The notes beneath the pieces are model-generated. The model had not been told where the DNA came from. It searched no databases and saw only the letters and a program-made list of their open reading frames with translations. A stretch of 64,000 nucleotides of DNA from Flavilitoribacter sp020436695 (lineage in GTDB: Bacteria; Bacteroidota; Bacteroidia; Chitinophagales; Saprospiraceae): positions 186,001 through 250,000 of the forward strand of contig JAWKLQ010000005.1 in assembly GCA_041392665.1 (NCBI GenBank). Reading direction: 5' to 3'. Below are positions 16,682 to 25,270 of this stretch, in pieces (positions within the stretch are counted from its first letter, which is position 1; each line of letters opens with the position of its first letter). The translations under genes and the position numbers were made by a program.

Positions 16682-17467
16682 TTACAGACTCCGCGTACGC
16701 CCTCCGTCAATAGGTAAATTGATGCCGTTAATATAAGAAGCAGCCGGGCTGGCCAGAAAGGCAATACCCGCTGCGATCTCCTCGGGATCGGCAAACCGTC
16801 CTGCAGGGATTTCTCCGATCATCTGTTGACTGACGGCTTCTGAGGTGGTGGATTGTTTTGCTGCATTGGCATCTATGAGCGACTGCAGCCGGTCGGTACT
16901 GGTCATACCGGGTAGTACATTATTGACGGTGATACCGAAGGGGCCCAGTTCACCGGCCATTGTTTTGGCCCAGTTAGCCACGGCACCGCGGATCGTATTG
17001 GATACGCCCAATCCGGGGATGGGCTGTTTCACCGAGGTGGAGATGACATTGATAATGCGACCGAAACCTTCGGCTTTCATGCCTTTTATCACCGCTTGGG
17101 TGAGCAGATGGTTACAGATGAGGTGATTATGAAAGGCCTGCTGAAATTCTTCCACTTTGGCATCCACGATGGGGCCTCCCGGAGGGCCGCCCGTATTATT
17201 GATCAGGATGTGGATCGTTTTGACGGAAGTGAGCCCGGTGATCTTCTTTTTCAGATCGGTACTATCGGAAAAATCGGCTTGCAGAAAATCGTGTTTTTGT
17301 CCCTGCCGGTCGTCCAGTTGTTCAACCAACTCGCCCATGACCGTCGCTGATCGGGCCACCAATGTGACATTGGCACCCAATTTAGCCAAAGCGATGGCCG
17401 CGGCTTTGCCGATGCCTTTACTACTGCCGCATACCAGTGCATTCTTTCCTTGCAGGTTAATATCCAT
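16682..17467 (-). CDS. SDR-family oxidoreductase with atypical active site
   Basis: A 261-residue Rossmann protein. The cofactor motif GSSKGIG (14-20) and NNTGG (90-94) are normal. After the catalytic-Ser segment (NVISTS, 140-145) the canonical YxxxK is absent: the corresponding stretch reads GLGVSNTIRGAV (152-163). This matches the 3-oxoacyl-ACP-reductase-like subgroup known for a non-canonical tetrad. Such proteins may be inactive, use another residue, or act on unusual substrates. It is transcribed towards the TGACAAC array and divergent from the glycosyltransferase. Confidence 0.85.
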   Translation of the reverse strand: MDINLQGKNALVCGSSKGIGKAAAIALAKLGANVTLVARSATVMGELVEQLDDRQGQKHDFLQADFSDSTDLKKKITGLTSVKTIHILINNTGGPPGGPIVDAKVEEFQQAFHNHLICNHLLTQAVIKGMKAEGFGRIINVISTSVKQPIPGLGVSNTIRGAVANWAKTMAGELGPFGITVNNVLPGMTSTDRLQSLIDANAAKQSTTSEAVSQQMIGEIPAGRFADPEEIAAGIAFLASPAASYINGINLPIDGGRTRSL

Positions 17468-17531
17468 TTCACATGAGGGCTTTGCTGAGCCGGTAAATGT
17501 ACAATATTATAGCAGGAAAGGAAAATTGAAC

Positions 17532-17539
17532 TATATTTG
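17532..17539 (+). promoter_or_regulatory. candidate -7 element for the glycosyltransferase gene
   Basis: TATATTTG matches TAnnTTTG and lies 21 bp before the TTG start, giving a very short leader. Confidence 0.45.
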
Positions 17540-17560
17540 CCCAGCTAATGTGAAAAAATT

Positions 17561-18307
17561 TTGGCGGATAGTTTAGTTATCATTCCTACCTACAACGAAC
17601 GAGAGAACATCGTTCGGATGATCCGGACCGTCATGGGGCTGGAAAAAGACTTCCATCTGTTGATTGTAGATGACGGTTCTCCTGATGGTACTGCCGAACT
17701 GATCAAGAGCCTGCAAGCAGAGTTTCCCGCTGCGCTTCATCTTCTGGAAAGAGAAGGCAAACTGGGGTTGGGGACAGCCTATATTGCAGGTTTTCGCTGG
17801 GGCCTTCAACATGGATATGAATACATCTTTGAAATGGATGCCGATTTTTCCCACAATCCCAATGATCTGCTTCGCCTCTATGCGGCCTGCAAAGATGGGG
17901 GTGCAGATGTGGCCGTCGGTTCCCGGTACGTTCGTGGCGGGCAGTTGGCCGATTGGCCGGCCGACCGTGTTTTCTTATCTAAAGGAGCTTCCCTTTACGT
18001 ACGCCTGATCACCTGGATGCCGGTAATGGATCCTACTGCCGGATTTATTTGCTACCATCGCAAAGTACTGGAAACCATTGACCTGGATAAGATCCGGGCA
18101 ATCGGATATGCTTTCCAGATCGAGATGAAATACGCCGCCCGCTGCCTGGGCTTTAATATTGCTGAAGTGCCCATCACCTTTACCGACCGGGTGGAAGGAA
18201 CCTCTAAAATGTCGAGCGGTATTATTAAAGAAGCTATTCTCGGAGTGTTACGGATGCGGTGGAGAAGCTTTTTTTCTTCTTATGCTGTTGATGCTGCCGG
18301 CAATTAG
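17561..18307 (+). CDS. polyprenol-phosphate mannosyltransferase-like glycosyltransferase (GT2)
   Basis: Resembles dolichyl/polyprenyl-phosphate mannose synthases, which move a hexose from a nucleotide sugar to a lipid phosphate on the inner membrane. Visible motifs: IIPTYNERENI at the N-terminus, IVDDGSPDGT (35-44), the metal-binding EMDADFSHNP (91-100) and GSRYVRGG. The length of 248 fits the soluble DPM1-like form without C-terminal membrane segments. The only start fitting the frame is TTG 17561 (or ATT just before); no ATG is available. The lipid acceptor and sugar are inferred from the family. Confidence 0.87.
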   Translation: MADSLVIIPTYNERENIVRMIRTVMGLEKDFHLLIVDDGSPDGTAELIKSLQAEFPAALHLLEREGKLGLGTAYIAGFRWGLQHGYEYIFEMDADFSHNPNDLLRLYAACKDGGADVAVGSRYVRGGQLADWPADRVFLSKGASLYVRLITWMPVMDPTAGFICYHRKVLETIDLDKIRAIGYAFQIEMKYAARCLGFNIAEVPITFTDRVEGTSKMSSGIIKEAILGVLRMRWRSFFSSYAVDAAGN

Positions 18308-18667
18308 CCACATCTTCCTTTCGTGAAAATCCTACCGCAAAAAGGGAATATCAGCCGGAGCGGATACTGTATTCTTCAAATCGGTTGATCTAATCCCACA
18401 CATCTGCAGAACTGGATCAGTGTACCGATTTATTAAGAAATTGATCGGAAAAATCGAGTACATTTCACTTTACCTGTGCTTAACCTTAAAAAAACATTAA
18501 TTTAACACGGTCCTTACTATTTACAGGTGAGATGATCCTGACTACTGGAATACGTGGAGGCAGCCAAAATATTTCTCCTGTTTATCTCTACGCTTTTCTC
18601 CGGCAAACTTGATTGTCGGGGGATGAATACAGTAGATGCAAAGTGATCATCTGGAAACGAACGAGGC
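18308..18667. other. intergenic region before the DUF4956 operon
   Basis: No gene and no clear repeat. No strong -7 match was found; the region is moderately AT-rich around 18480-18510. The promoter of the DUF4956 operon should be here. Confidence 0.3.
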
Positions 18668-19417
18668 ATGTTTGAATTTTTAATTACGCAAAGTAATACG
18701 GAGAATCCGACCTTTCTGAGCATTACCATAACGGTATTGTGCGCTTTTTTCCTAGCGTCCTTAATTGTAGTAACCTATGAATGGACCAGCCGGAGTGTGC
18801 AGCGACCGCTCTATTTTCTCCAATCCATGGCCTTGATCGCCATTGTAGCGGCAACGGTTATGCAGGCAATCGGCGATTCACTGGCCAGAGGTCTTGGAAT
18901 GCTGGGGGCGTTGGCGATCATTCGTTTTCGCACACGCATCAGTAATCCGCGTAATATGGCGTTTATGTTTGCCGCCCTGGCCTGTGGTATCGCCTGTGGA
19001 GTTTTTGGCTTTACCATCGCCATTGTCGGTACCGTGGCATTTTGTTTAGTGGCTGTGCTACTGCACTATTCTCCTTTAGCCGATACCGGTGAATTGACCG
19101 GGAAACTTCGCATCACGGTGCACCGTGAGGAAGAAGAAGCTCAACATGCCGTGGAAAGCCTGCTGAAACGCTTTACTGCAGTAGCAGAACTGGAACAGGT
19201 ACGTTTCCCCCGTCTCCCCGTCAATAATGAACGATCTGAAGAGCAAATATCCCCGAATACTCCTGCATTTACTTCGGGATCGGTGTGTGAACTGAATTAT
19301 GCCTTACGACTGAAAAAGAAAGGGATGAGACCGGAATTCGTTAGCGCCCTGAATCAAATACCGGGAATTCTGGATATGCGACTACGTTTTGATAAAGGAA
19401 CCGCCGACACCATATAA
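18668..19417 (+). CDS. DUF4956 domain-containing membrane protein
   Basis: A 249-residue integral membrane protein with about four membrane segments (about 17-37, 50-69, 76-90 and 97-133), then a soluble ~110-residue C-terminal domain. The family signature RGLGMLGALAIIRFRTRISNPR lies at about 74-95. DUF4956 proteins are usually found beside VTC-like polyphosphate polymerase and CotH genes; here the partners are an adaptor and an outer-membrane factor. The function is unknown. The adjacent genes suggest it forms the inner-membrane base of a trans-envelope complex, which is inference. Confidence 0.82.
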   Translation: MFEFLITQSNTENPTFLSITITVLCAFFLASLIVVTYEWTSRSVQRPLYFLQSMALIAIVAATVMQAIGDSLARGLGMLGALAIIRFRTRISNPRNMAFMFAALACGIACGVFGFTIAIVGTVAFCLVAVLLHYSPLADTGELTGKLRITVHREEEEAQHAVESLLKRFTAVAELEQVRFPRLPVNNERSEEQISPNTPAFTSGSVCELNYALRLKKKGMRPEFVSALNQIPGILDMRLRFDKGTADTI

Positions 19418-19449
19418 GTAAACGGGGGAAGATATAAAAACGACTTTCG

Positions 19450-20514
19450 ATGAGATCTATTAATTTGTTTTACGTAGCTATTCTAGTGGTTGCCGCCCTC
19501 TTGTGGGGCGTACATCGTTACTACGATCAGGAAGTAGAGTTGTTTTACGGTTTTGCCGAAACCAAAGAGACGGAGATCAATTTTAATTATCCGGTTGCAG
19601 TTTCCGAAATACTGGTCCATCCCGGTCAGATGGTTAAAGCCGGTACTCCACTTTTGCAACTACAGCGGATCAAATCGAAAGAGACCCTGGAAGATCAGGG
19701 TTTTAAAATGGCCGAACTGGAGGCCGAAGAGCAGGCATGGATCGCCGAACAGGAAAATAAAATAGAACTGCTGGAAAAAGAGCGCGCCTTGAAACTGGAG
19801 AACCTGAACGGTGAGATCAGAAAACTGGAAGAACAGCAGCAGTTGCAGGCCTCCTTGTATGAAGATCTCAAAAGTATACAACCCAATCAGAGTAGCTACC
19901 AGCCGGTAAAGACCCGGCTCGATAATTTGCAAAAGGAGATGGAACTGATCAAAGCCGGTTTTGACGCCGAGATCTCCGGGATCAGGGAAAAAATAAAACT
20001 GGGCCGAAATCCTTACCGGATCGCTATCGACCGGTTGTCCGCAGAGCGTGACTTTGAACGGGCTAATCAGTTGATCGATATTGAGTTAAGTGCACCTCAG
20101 GACGGTGTCATCGGTAACGTTCACTGCAAAGAAGCGGAGCACATACCGGCTTATAATACGCTGGTCACTTTCTACGAGCCCAATCCCACTCTGGTGAAAG
20201 GCTATGTCCACGAAGATCTGATCCTGGAAGTAGCCCTGCAGGATACCTTCGTGGTGCGATCTACCAAAAGTGACACCATTGCCTGTTACGGTGTGGTTTC
20301 GGGCCTGGGCTCCCGCATCGTGGAGATACCCGAGCGGATGCGGAAAATACCGGAGTTAAAAACTTACGGTCGTGAAGTTTTGGTCAATATTCCTGCTGAC
20401 AATCAGTTCCTGCAAAAAGAAAAGGTCATCCTGGAGTTTTTGCATCCGTTGGAACAACGCACTTCCTCCCGATCTGCCAAGAAGTCCTTAGTTGAATTAA
20501 AAGGAGAGAAATGA
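19450..20514 (+). CDS. HlyD-like periplasmic adaptor protein
   Basis: A 354-residue membrane-fusion protein. There is an N-terminal membrane anchor (about 5-20), the first half of a lipoyl-like domain (NYPVAVSEILVHPGQMVKAGTPLLQL, split by the hairpin), a long alpha-helical coiled-coil (about 78-195) and the second lipoyl half (LSAPQDGVIGNV). A beta-barrel-like C-terminal part follows. It starts 32 bp after the DUF4956 gene and overlaps the next gene by 4 bp, so the three are one transcript. No ABC, RND or MFS inner-membrane pump is encoded nearby. Confidence 0.85.
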   Translation: MRSINLFYVAILVVAALLWGVHRYYDQEVELFYGFAETKETEINFNYPVAVSEILVHPGQMVKAGTPLLQLQRIKSKETLEDQGFKMAELEAEEQAWIAEQENKIELLEKERALKLENLNGEIRKLEEQQQLQASLYEDLKSIQPNQSSYQPVKTRLDNLQKEMELIKAGFDAEISGIREKIKLGRNPYRIAIDRLSAERDFERANQLIDIELSAPQDGVIGNVHCKEAEHIPAYNTLVTFYEPNPTLVKGYVHEDLILEVALQDTFVVRSTKSDTIACYGVVSGLGSRIVEIPERMRKIPELKTYGREVLVNIPADNQFLQKEKVILEFLHPLEQRTSSRSAKKSLVELKGEK

Positions 20515-21725
20515 TGTATTATTGTGTAAGATCATTCCCGGTGCTTGCGCTCTGTGTTGCATTATATTTATTTCCTCAATGGCAGTTACCGGGACAGACA
20601 TCCCTGTCTTCCGACCAATACTTTGGGCAGATCATCCTGGAATTTGAGCGCTATGCCGATGCAGGTGGGAATACCTCTTTCCGCCCGTCCTGGCTGGATG
20701 AAATAGACCTGCGCACGGAATCCCGAAATTTTGATCCGGACCGGCAGCGATACCTGTTGCGTATCAGCCCGACCACCGGGAAGATCCGCAAGGCGCAATC
20801 TCGCCTTCATCAGGGATATCAGGCTCAGGCTGCACTCGAACTCGAAGAAGAACGCAGAGACTGGATCGAAGATGCCTATGATCGCTGGCTAAAGGTATAT
20901 GACAACACCCGAAAACTGGAGTTGCAGCAGCAGTTGTTGCAAATACTGACCGACCAGCAGTCTGTAGTGATAAAGCTGGCTGCGGCCTCGGAAGCATCTG
21001 TAAAAGAGGTCATTGAGATCGGGCAGGATATAAATGAAATTCAGATCGATATTTTTGCCCTGGAAAGAGCGCTCGAGAGCTTGCTTCCAAATGCCGTTCA
21101 GGCAGATTTTTCAGATCTGATATCAATCGAGGATATCCGGCAACGCGTATTGCAGACCAGAGCGCAGGTTTTTAGTCCTGCCTACCCTGATCTGGAGCAG
21201 GACTTAAGAGATGCTGAAGCGGAGATCCAACTCGAAAAAGCAGAGGGGAAGCGCATCTTTGATTTCTTCCAACTGGAATACGCCGGCCCGCACGAAGATC
21301 CCTGGCGGGAAAAGGTCAATGTCGGCCTGGGTGTTAATATCTCGCTTTCGTCAGACCGCAAATTGAAGATAGAGGAGCTTAATCTGGAGAAAAAAATGAT
21401 CGAACAACAGACCACACTGTCTACGCTGGCCGATACCCGCCGTTTAAATGAACACTTCTCCAGGATAGATGGCCTTTTTCAAACCCTGGATTATGCCTTG
21501 GGAGTGTTGCAGGCCAGTAACCGACAAAGCGAAGCTCTGGTTGAAAAGAGCTCTCCCGACTCGTTTTCTACTCCGTCGCGACAATTGTATCAAAAAGAAC
21601 TGGTGATCAAGAATGAACTGCAATTGCTGAAGATCGAACAGGATATCTACGAAGAATACATCCGTTTGCTGGTGATCAATGACTCGCTGTTCCAACAGCC
21701 CTTTTTGAATTATTTGAAGAAGTAG
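20511..21725 (+). CDS. TolC-like outer-membrane factor
   Basis: A 404-residue protein with an N-terminal hydrophobic signal segment (PVLALCVALYLFPQW) and two long heptad-rich coiled-coil stretches (about 95-200 and 225-330), the pattern of TolC-type channels, although shorter than E. coli TolC. The start codons ATGATG overlap the adaptor's TGA, indicating translational coupling. It would supply the outer-membrane exit duct. Sequence similarity to classical OEP repeats is weak, so the call rests on architecture and context. Confidence 0.72.
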   Translation: MMYYCVRSFPVLALCVALYLFPQWQLPGQTSLSSDQYFGQIILEFERYADAGGNTSFRPSWLDEIDLRTESRNFDPDRQRYLLRISPTTGKIRKAQSRLHQGYQAQAALELEEERRDWIEDAYDRWLKVYDNTRKLELQQQLLQILTDQQSVVIKLAAASEASVKEVIEIGQDINEIQIDIFALERALESLLPNAVQADFSDLISIEDIRQRVLQTRAQVFSPAYPDLEQDLRDAEAEIQLEKAEGKRIFDFFQLEYAGPHEDPWREKVNVGLGVNISLSSDRKLKIEELNLEKKMIEQQTTLSTLADTRRLNEHFSRIDGLFQTLDYALGVLQASNRQSEALVEKSSPDSFSTPSRQLYQKELVIKNELQLLKIEQDIYEEYIRLLVINDSLFQQPFLNYLKK

Positions 21726-21746
21726 ACCGATCAAGTAAGTCTACTT
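21720..21746. terminator. shared hairpin between two convergent operons
   Basis: AAGTAGAC (21720-21727) and GTCTACTT (21739-21746) form a perfect 8-bp stem over the TolC-like stop codon, with no strong T-run. It could serve both the DUF4956 operon and the OmpA operon. Confidence 0.4.
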
Positions 21747-21769
21747 CATCGTACCCAGGCATATTGCTC

Positions 21770-22570
21770 CTATTTTTTTCCGGGAGGTTTAGGTGGCGGG
21801 TCTATTTCGTAATCGTTGTAATTGGCTACTCTGAATTCCACCCGGCGATTTAGGTAACTGCTTTTGGCTGGTACTATGGCTATAGTGTTTCCTTTCCACA
21901 AAATGACCAATTGGCCCCGGCTGATACCATAAAAGGATTCCAGATGATCTACTACAGCTTTGGCTCTTTGATAAGACAGATAATTATTAAAATTTGTAGG
22001 TCCGGTATCATCGGCATGTCCTTCCACCACCAGGCGGATCTCAGGGTTATGGGTGACCACCCTGCCGACGCTTGCCAGGGTGCCGTAGTCGTTGTATTCG
22101 ATCTTTGAACTACCCGCACCGAAATGGATCATGGGGAGGAACCACTCAGCTAAGGTGCTACCGCTAGACAGGTTAAAGCCGGATAATACCTCATCCACGA
22201 TCTCGCGAACCCGTTCTTCGGTAACACCATTTGTGCCCGTTCCCGGACGTGGTAGCCGATTCACTACAACGCCATCATCGTCCACTTCTTCTCCGGTGCG
22301 GGGTGGATCGTAAGGTTCCCTGTCGCGATAGTTCGGAACACCGTCTTTGTCACTATCCAGTGTTCTTCCCTTGGTATCCACTTCTGCATTGTCAGGGGTA
22401 TGGTCTTCCTGATCTATTCCATCGATCACACCATCCTTGTCACTGTCCTGAAGCGATTTTTCCAGGATGGTTACCCGTCTTTCCAGATATCGGTACTTCT
22501 GTATACTTACGCAGGAAGACAGCGCAGTGATGGTCAGTAAAATAGAAAATGCTTGGATCACCTTTCTCAT
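21770..22570 (-). CDS. OmpA-family lipoprotein with thrombospondin-3-like calcium repeats
   Basis: A 266-residue lipoprotein (LSSC, C20). It has two acidic calcium-binding repeats of the TSP3 type (DSDKDGVIDGID near 42 and DSDKDGVPNYRD near 72), then an OmpA C-terminal domain (about 145-250) with the peptidoglycan-binding pattern VEGHADDTGPTNFNNYLSYQRAKAV, and a proline-rich tail. It should tether the outer membrane to peptidoglycan. It is the last gene of the CHAT/nSTAND/FGE operon (31-bp gap), which makes it a candidate envelope sensor or anchor for that system. Confidence 0.87.
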   Translation of the reverse strand: MRKVIQAFSILLTITALSSCVSIQKYRYLERRVTILEKSLQDSDKDGVIDGIDQEDHTPDNAEVDTKGRTLDSDKDGVPNYRDREPYDPPRTGEEVDDDGVVVNRLPRPGTGTNGVTEERVREIVDEVLSGFNLSSGSTLAEWFLPMIHFGAGSSKIEYNDYGTLASVGRVVTHNPEIRLVVEGHADDTGPTNFNNYLSYQRAKAVVDHLESFYGISRGQLVILWKGNTIAIVPAKSSYLNRRVEFRVANYNDYEIDPPPKPPGKK

Positions 22571-22601
22571 GGGCCTTGGTATTTACAGACTGAGCAATAC
22601 T

Positions 22602-24107
22602 TCATTTGAAAGCGAGTCGAAATCCCGCAAAGTTGGTGCCTTTCCTAAAGCTGGGAGGATTATGGCTACGGTCGTCCAGCCGGCAGAATTCTTTCGGAAA
22701 AAACCAGCATCCACCGCGTAGGACTTTATGTCGGTCCATCAGTTGTTCTGCCGGGGGGCCTAACGGGTTCATTTCTGGTGCGCGATCAAAATAGCCGGCA
22801 TCGAACCAATCCTGACACCACTCCCAGGCATTACCACTCATATCGTACAGGCCAAGCGTATTAGGCTTTAATTGCCCAACCGGATGGGAACGTGCCCGGC
22901 CTCCCAACACGTCGGTGTTGATCTGGTACCAGGCCACGGAATCGATTATATCGGAACCACTGAAGATCGTATTTTCCTGACGGATCCCCCCTCTGGCGGC
23001 AAATTCCCATTCTGCTTCGGTCGGCAGACGAAAACTTCCCCGGACAGCTTCTCTGGTCCTTACTTTCCAGTTTTCCGGGTCTGTTTGCTGTTCAAAAACA
23101 TAGACCGTATCCTGTTGAAAATGCTTGTTCAGCCAATTCGTGTAGCGGGCGGCATCATACCAACTGATCCCAATAACGGGATTGTCTCCATCCAGGCCCC
23201 ATTCGGGAGAGAGGTCTTTGACCGAGCCCGAACGATGCTGTTCAAATAAGGCAAACTGCCGATTGGTAACCTCAGTACGCCCGAGCCGGAAAGCAGTGAT
23301 CTCTACTTTGTGTGCCGGAAGTGCATTGGAATCTGGGCATTCACCAGCACTTTGTCTGCATCCCATAAGGAACTCGCCACCGGTTATTTCGATCAGTTCT
23401 CCAAAATATTGCCTTTCAAGTTGCTCAAAATGAAGTTCGTCAATGGCCCGGATAGCCGAACGTACCGGGATGATATCCACGTCCCTCTCATCGATCACGG
23501 TCGGCAGCTCAAGCACATCGCTAAAAGATTGAAGAATCGCTGCAGCCCGTGCACTATTTCCACTTTCATTGTAAAAATAGGCGACTTCCTGCAGGCGTCT
23601 GATGATCTTATCTTGTTTTAATCTCAGGGTGAGTGCAAGTTGGATCCGGTTCAGAGCCGCTTCATACTGGAGATGATAGAGATAGACCGAATCGATCTCC
23701 TGGAGGTAATTGTCTACAATGAGCAGGTTAGCTTTCTTGAGCTTCGAAATGCCGGCAAGAGCGAAGATCAGAGCAATAACGGCAGCAAGGGTAGTGGTGC
23801 TTAAAATTGTAGCAATGGTTACATCCCGACGGCGTTTTTTTCTTATTTGTTCCTCTATATTTTCTTTGCTCTTCCTTATATAGGTTTCTATATCCTGGCC
23901 GAATGCTTCCTTTCCGGTATGAGGTCCGATATACTCAAGATCATCTTTCGTCAGTAAAGCCCCGGTATTCTGATAATATTCATGGCGATCCAGAAGAAAC
24001 TTGTTGATCTTCAGGCGCATTTTTGCTCCCTGGTCCAGACGGGCATAGATCTCGCTCGCCAGAATATCATGAGCAATCTCTATTTTCTGATCCTTTTTAG
24101 GTTGCAT
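22602..24107 (-). CDS. membrane protein with C-terminal formylglycine-generating-enzyme-like (FGE-sulfatase) domain
   Basis: A 501-residue protein. Residues 8-23 (KIEIAHDILASEIYAR) match the segment that normally follows the winged helix of nSTAND ATPases. One membrane segment (about 97-119) is followed by a helical region (about 130-235) and an FGE domain (about 236-501: GGEFLMGC, TEVTNRQFALF, PVIGISWYDAARYTNWL, RLPTEAEWEFAARGG, GNAWEWCQDWF). In the final RGGCWFFPKEFCR the first of the two active-site Cys positions appears to be Phe, so oxidase activity is unlikely. More probably it is a binding or effector module. It is split from the upstream ATPase gene by about 100 bp. Confidence 0.87.
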   Translation of the reverse strand: MQPKKDQKIEIAHDILASEIYARLDQGAKMRLKINKFLLDRHEYYQNTGALLTKDDLEYIGPHTGKEAFGQDIETYIRKSKENIEEQIRKKRRRDVTIATILSTTTLAAVIALIFALAGISKLKKANLLIVDNYLQEIDSVYLYHLQYEAALNRIQLALTLRLKQDKIIRRLQEVAYFYNESGNSARAAAILQSFSDVLELPTVIDERDVDIIPVRSAIRAIDELHFEQLERQYFGELIEITGGEFLMGCRQSAGECPDSNALPAHKVEITAFRLGRTEVTNRQFALFEQHRSGSVKDLSPEWGLDGDNPVIGISWYDAARYTNWLNKHFQQDTVYVFEQQTDPENWKVRTREAVRGSFRLPTEAEWEFAARGGIRQENTIFSGSDIIDSVAWYQINTDVLGGRARSHPVGQLKPNTLGLYDMSGNAWEWCQDWFDAGYFDRAPEMNPLGPPAEQLMDRHKVLRGGCWFFPKEFCRLDDRSHNPPSFRKGTNFAGFRLAFK

Positions 24108-24208
24108 GAGATGAGTTTAGCCGGACACGGCATAGTTATGTTTTGCAAAAGGGAATATAGTATTTTATTACTAATATTAAAGCTATGACTGTGCGACCAG
24201 TTGCAGTC

Positions 24209-25270
24209 CTATTCCAGAAAACGAATAATGCGCAGGTCGTGCAGGCGTTCGATACAGTAGGTTATATCATTCTGGCTTAGATGCTGCTCATCGGACAGTG
24301 CTTCTATAATGATGTTGCGGTAACCGGTTTGTTTGGTACCTTCATTAGTCACCAGTCGGGCCAATACCTTTAAGGCCAGGTCACGGGCCCCCGAATTCCG
24401 TTTGAGTAGTTCGTTATTGATGCGTTCCAGTTGTTCATCCAGGAAGCGTGATAACACATGACCAAGCCGGCCGGTCTTTTCCAATAAGTCATGGTCGAAC
24501 CGGATCGGTCGATCGTGGCTTCCGCGTCTTTTCAGATCGTCCCGGTATAGTTGGTCCAGGTACACCTGCAAATTGGTCAGATCCACCTGACCGCGATCAT
24601 TTCGGATGCGTTCTATAATGCCGGAAATGATTTCCGTTTCCGGTTTTTCGATTGTAATGTCAAAATGATCGGTTGAGCGGGCTATAACTTCGTAGATATC
24701 TTCAGTACGCATACGTTCCACCCGGAAACGATTGTCAAAAAGGCTGGGAACGATCTTTTCGAATCGGTCCAGATCGGCCAGATACTCTTCCCGCATGATC
24801 AGCATGATCTTGACCTGCACCTTGCTCTGCAGCAATTCTGCCAACAGCCAGAAGAAGCGACCAGCTTCTTCCCGGCTGCCCTGAATAAACAGTTCTTCGA
24901 ACTGATCAAAAATGAGATATACCGGTTTGTAATAATCCAGGTACAAGGAATAGACCTGTCGGGCAATGGGTTGATCTTTCAACGATTTCTTCTCGTATGC
25001 GGCCTGGAAAATATGGTGTTGCAAACTAGCTATGATATTCCGTTCCCGCCGGATGAAAAGCGGTAACCAGTCGGTATCAGCAAACATATTGTGTAGACCA
25101 CAACGCACCAGACTGGTCTTGCCGGTACCGGATAAGCCGTACAAAAGGATCAGGTTCGACTCAAACGTCTTTTTAAAAAGCGTTTCGGTTTCCCAACTGC
25201 GTCCGAAAAATGAGCTGACATCATTTTTTTCAAAAGCATCCAAAAACTTAAATGGGCTTTTATCCGGCAT
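24209..25270 (-). CDS. nSTAND-type P-loop ATPase
   Basis: A 353-residue STAND-like NTPase. N-terminal SSFFGRSWETETL is the usual entry to the novel STAND module. Walker A is GLSGTGKTS (45-53) and Walker B is YLIFDQFEELF (118-128). Sensor-like R156 sits in LIMREEYLADL. The C-terminus ends in the first half of a winged helix (CIERLHDLRIIRFLE). In relatives the same polypeptide continues into the membrane/FGE part. Its start overlaps the CHAT gene by 11 bp, indicating coupled expression. Such ATPases act as ligand-triggered oligomerisation switches in conflict and signalling systems. Confidence 0.85.
   Translation of the reverse strand: MPDKSPFKFLDAFEKNDVSSFFGRSWETETLFKKTFESNLILLYGLSGTGKTSLVRCGLHNMFADTDWLPLFIRRERNIIASLQHHIFQAAYEKKSLKDQPIARQVYSLYLDYYKPVYLIFDQFEELFIQGSREEAGRFFWLLAELLQSKVQVKIMLIMREEYLADLDRFEKIVPSLFDNRFRVERMRTEDIYEVIARSTDHFDITIEKPETEIISGIIERIRNDRGQVDLTNLQVYLDQLYRDDLKRRGSHDRPIRFDHDLLEKTGRLGHVLSRFLDEQLERINNELLKRNSGARDLALKVLARLVTNEGTKQTGYRNIIIEALSDEQHLSQNDITYCIERLHDLRIIRFLE

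Noticed and set aside
16549..16794. 81-codon open frame on the minus strand encoding repeated VVSCQLS
   Set aside because: It is the translation of the TGACAAC array plus out-of-frame SDR sequence. The 7-bp period leaves this strand open in all frames. No start context or homology supports a protein.
22231..22530. cysteine/histidine-rich open frame opposite the OmpA lipoprotein gene
   Set aside because: Its composition reflects the acidic calcium repeats read on the other strand; no start signal or family match.
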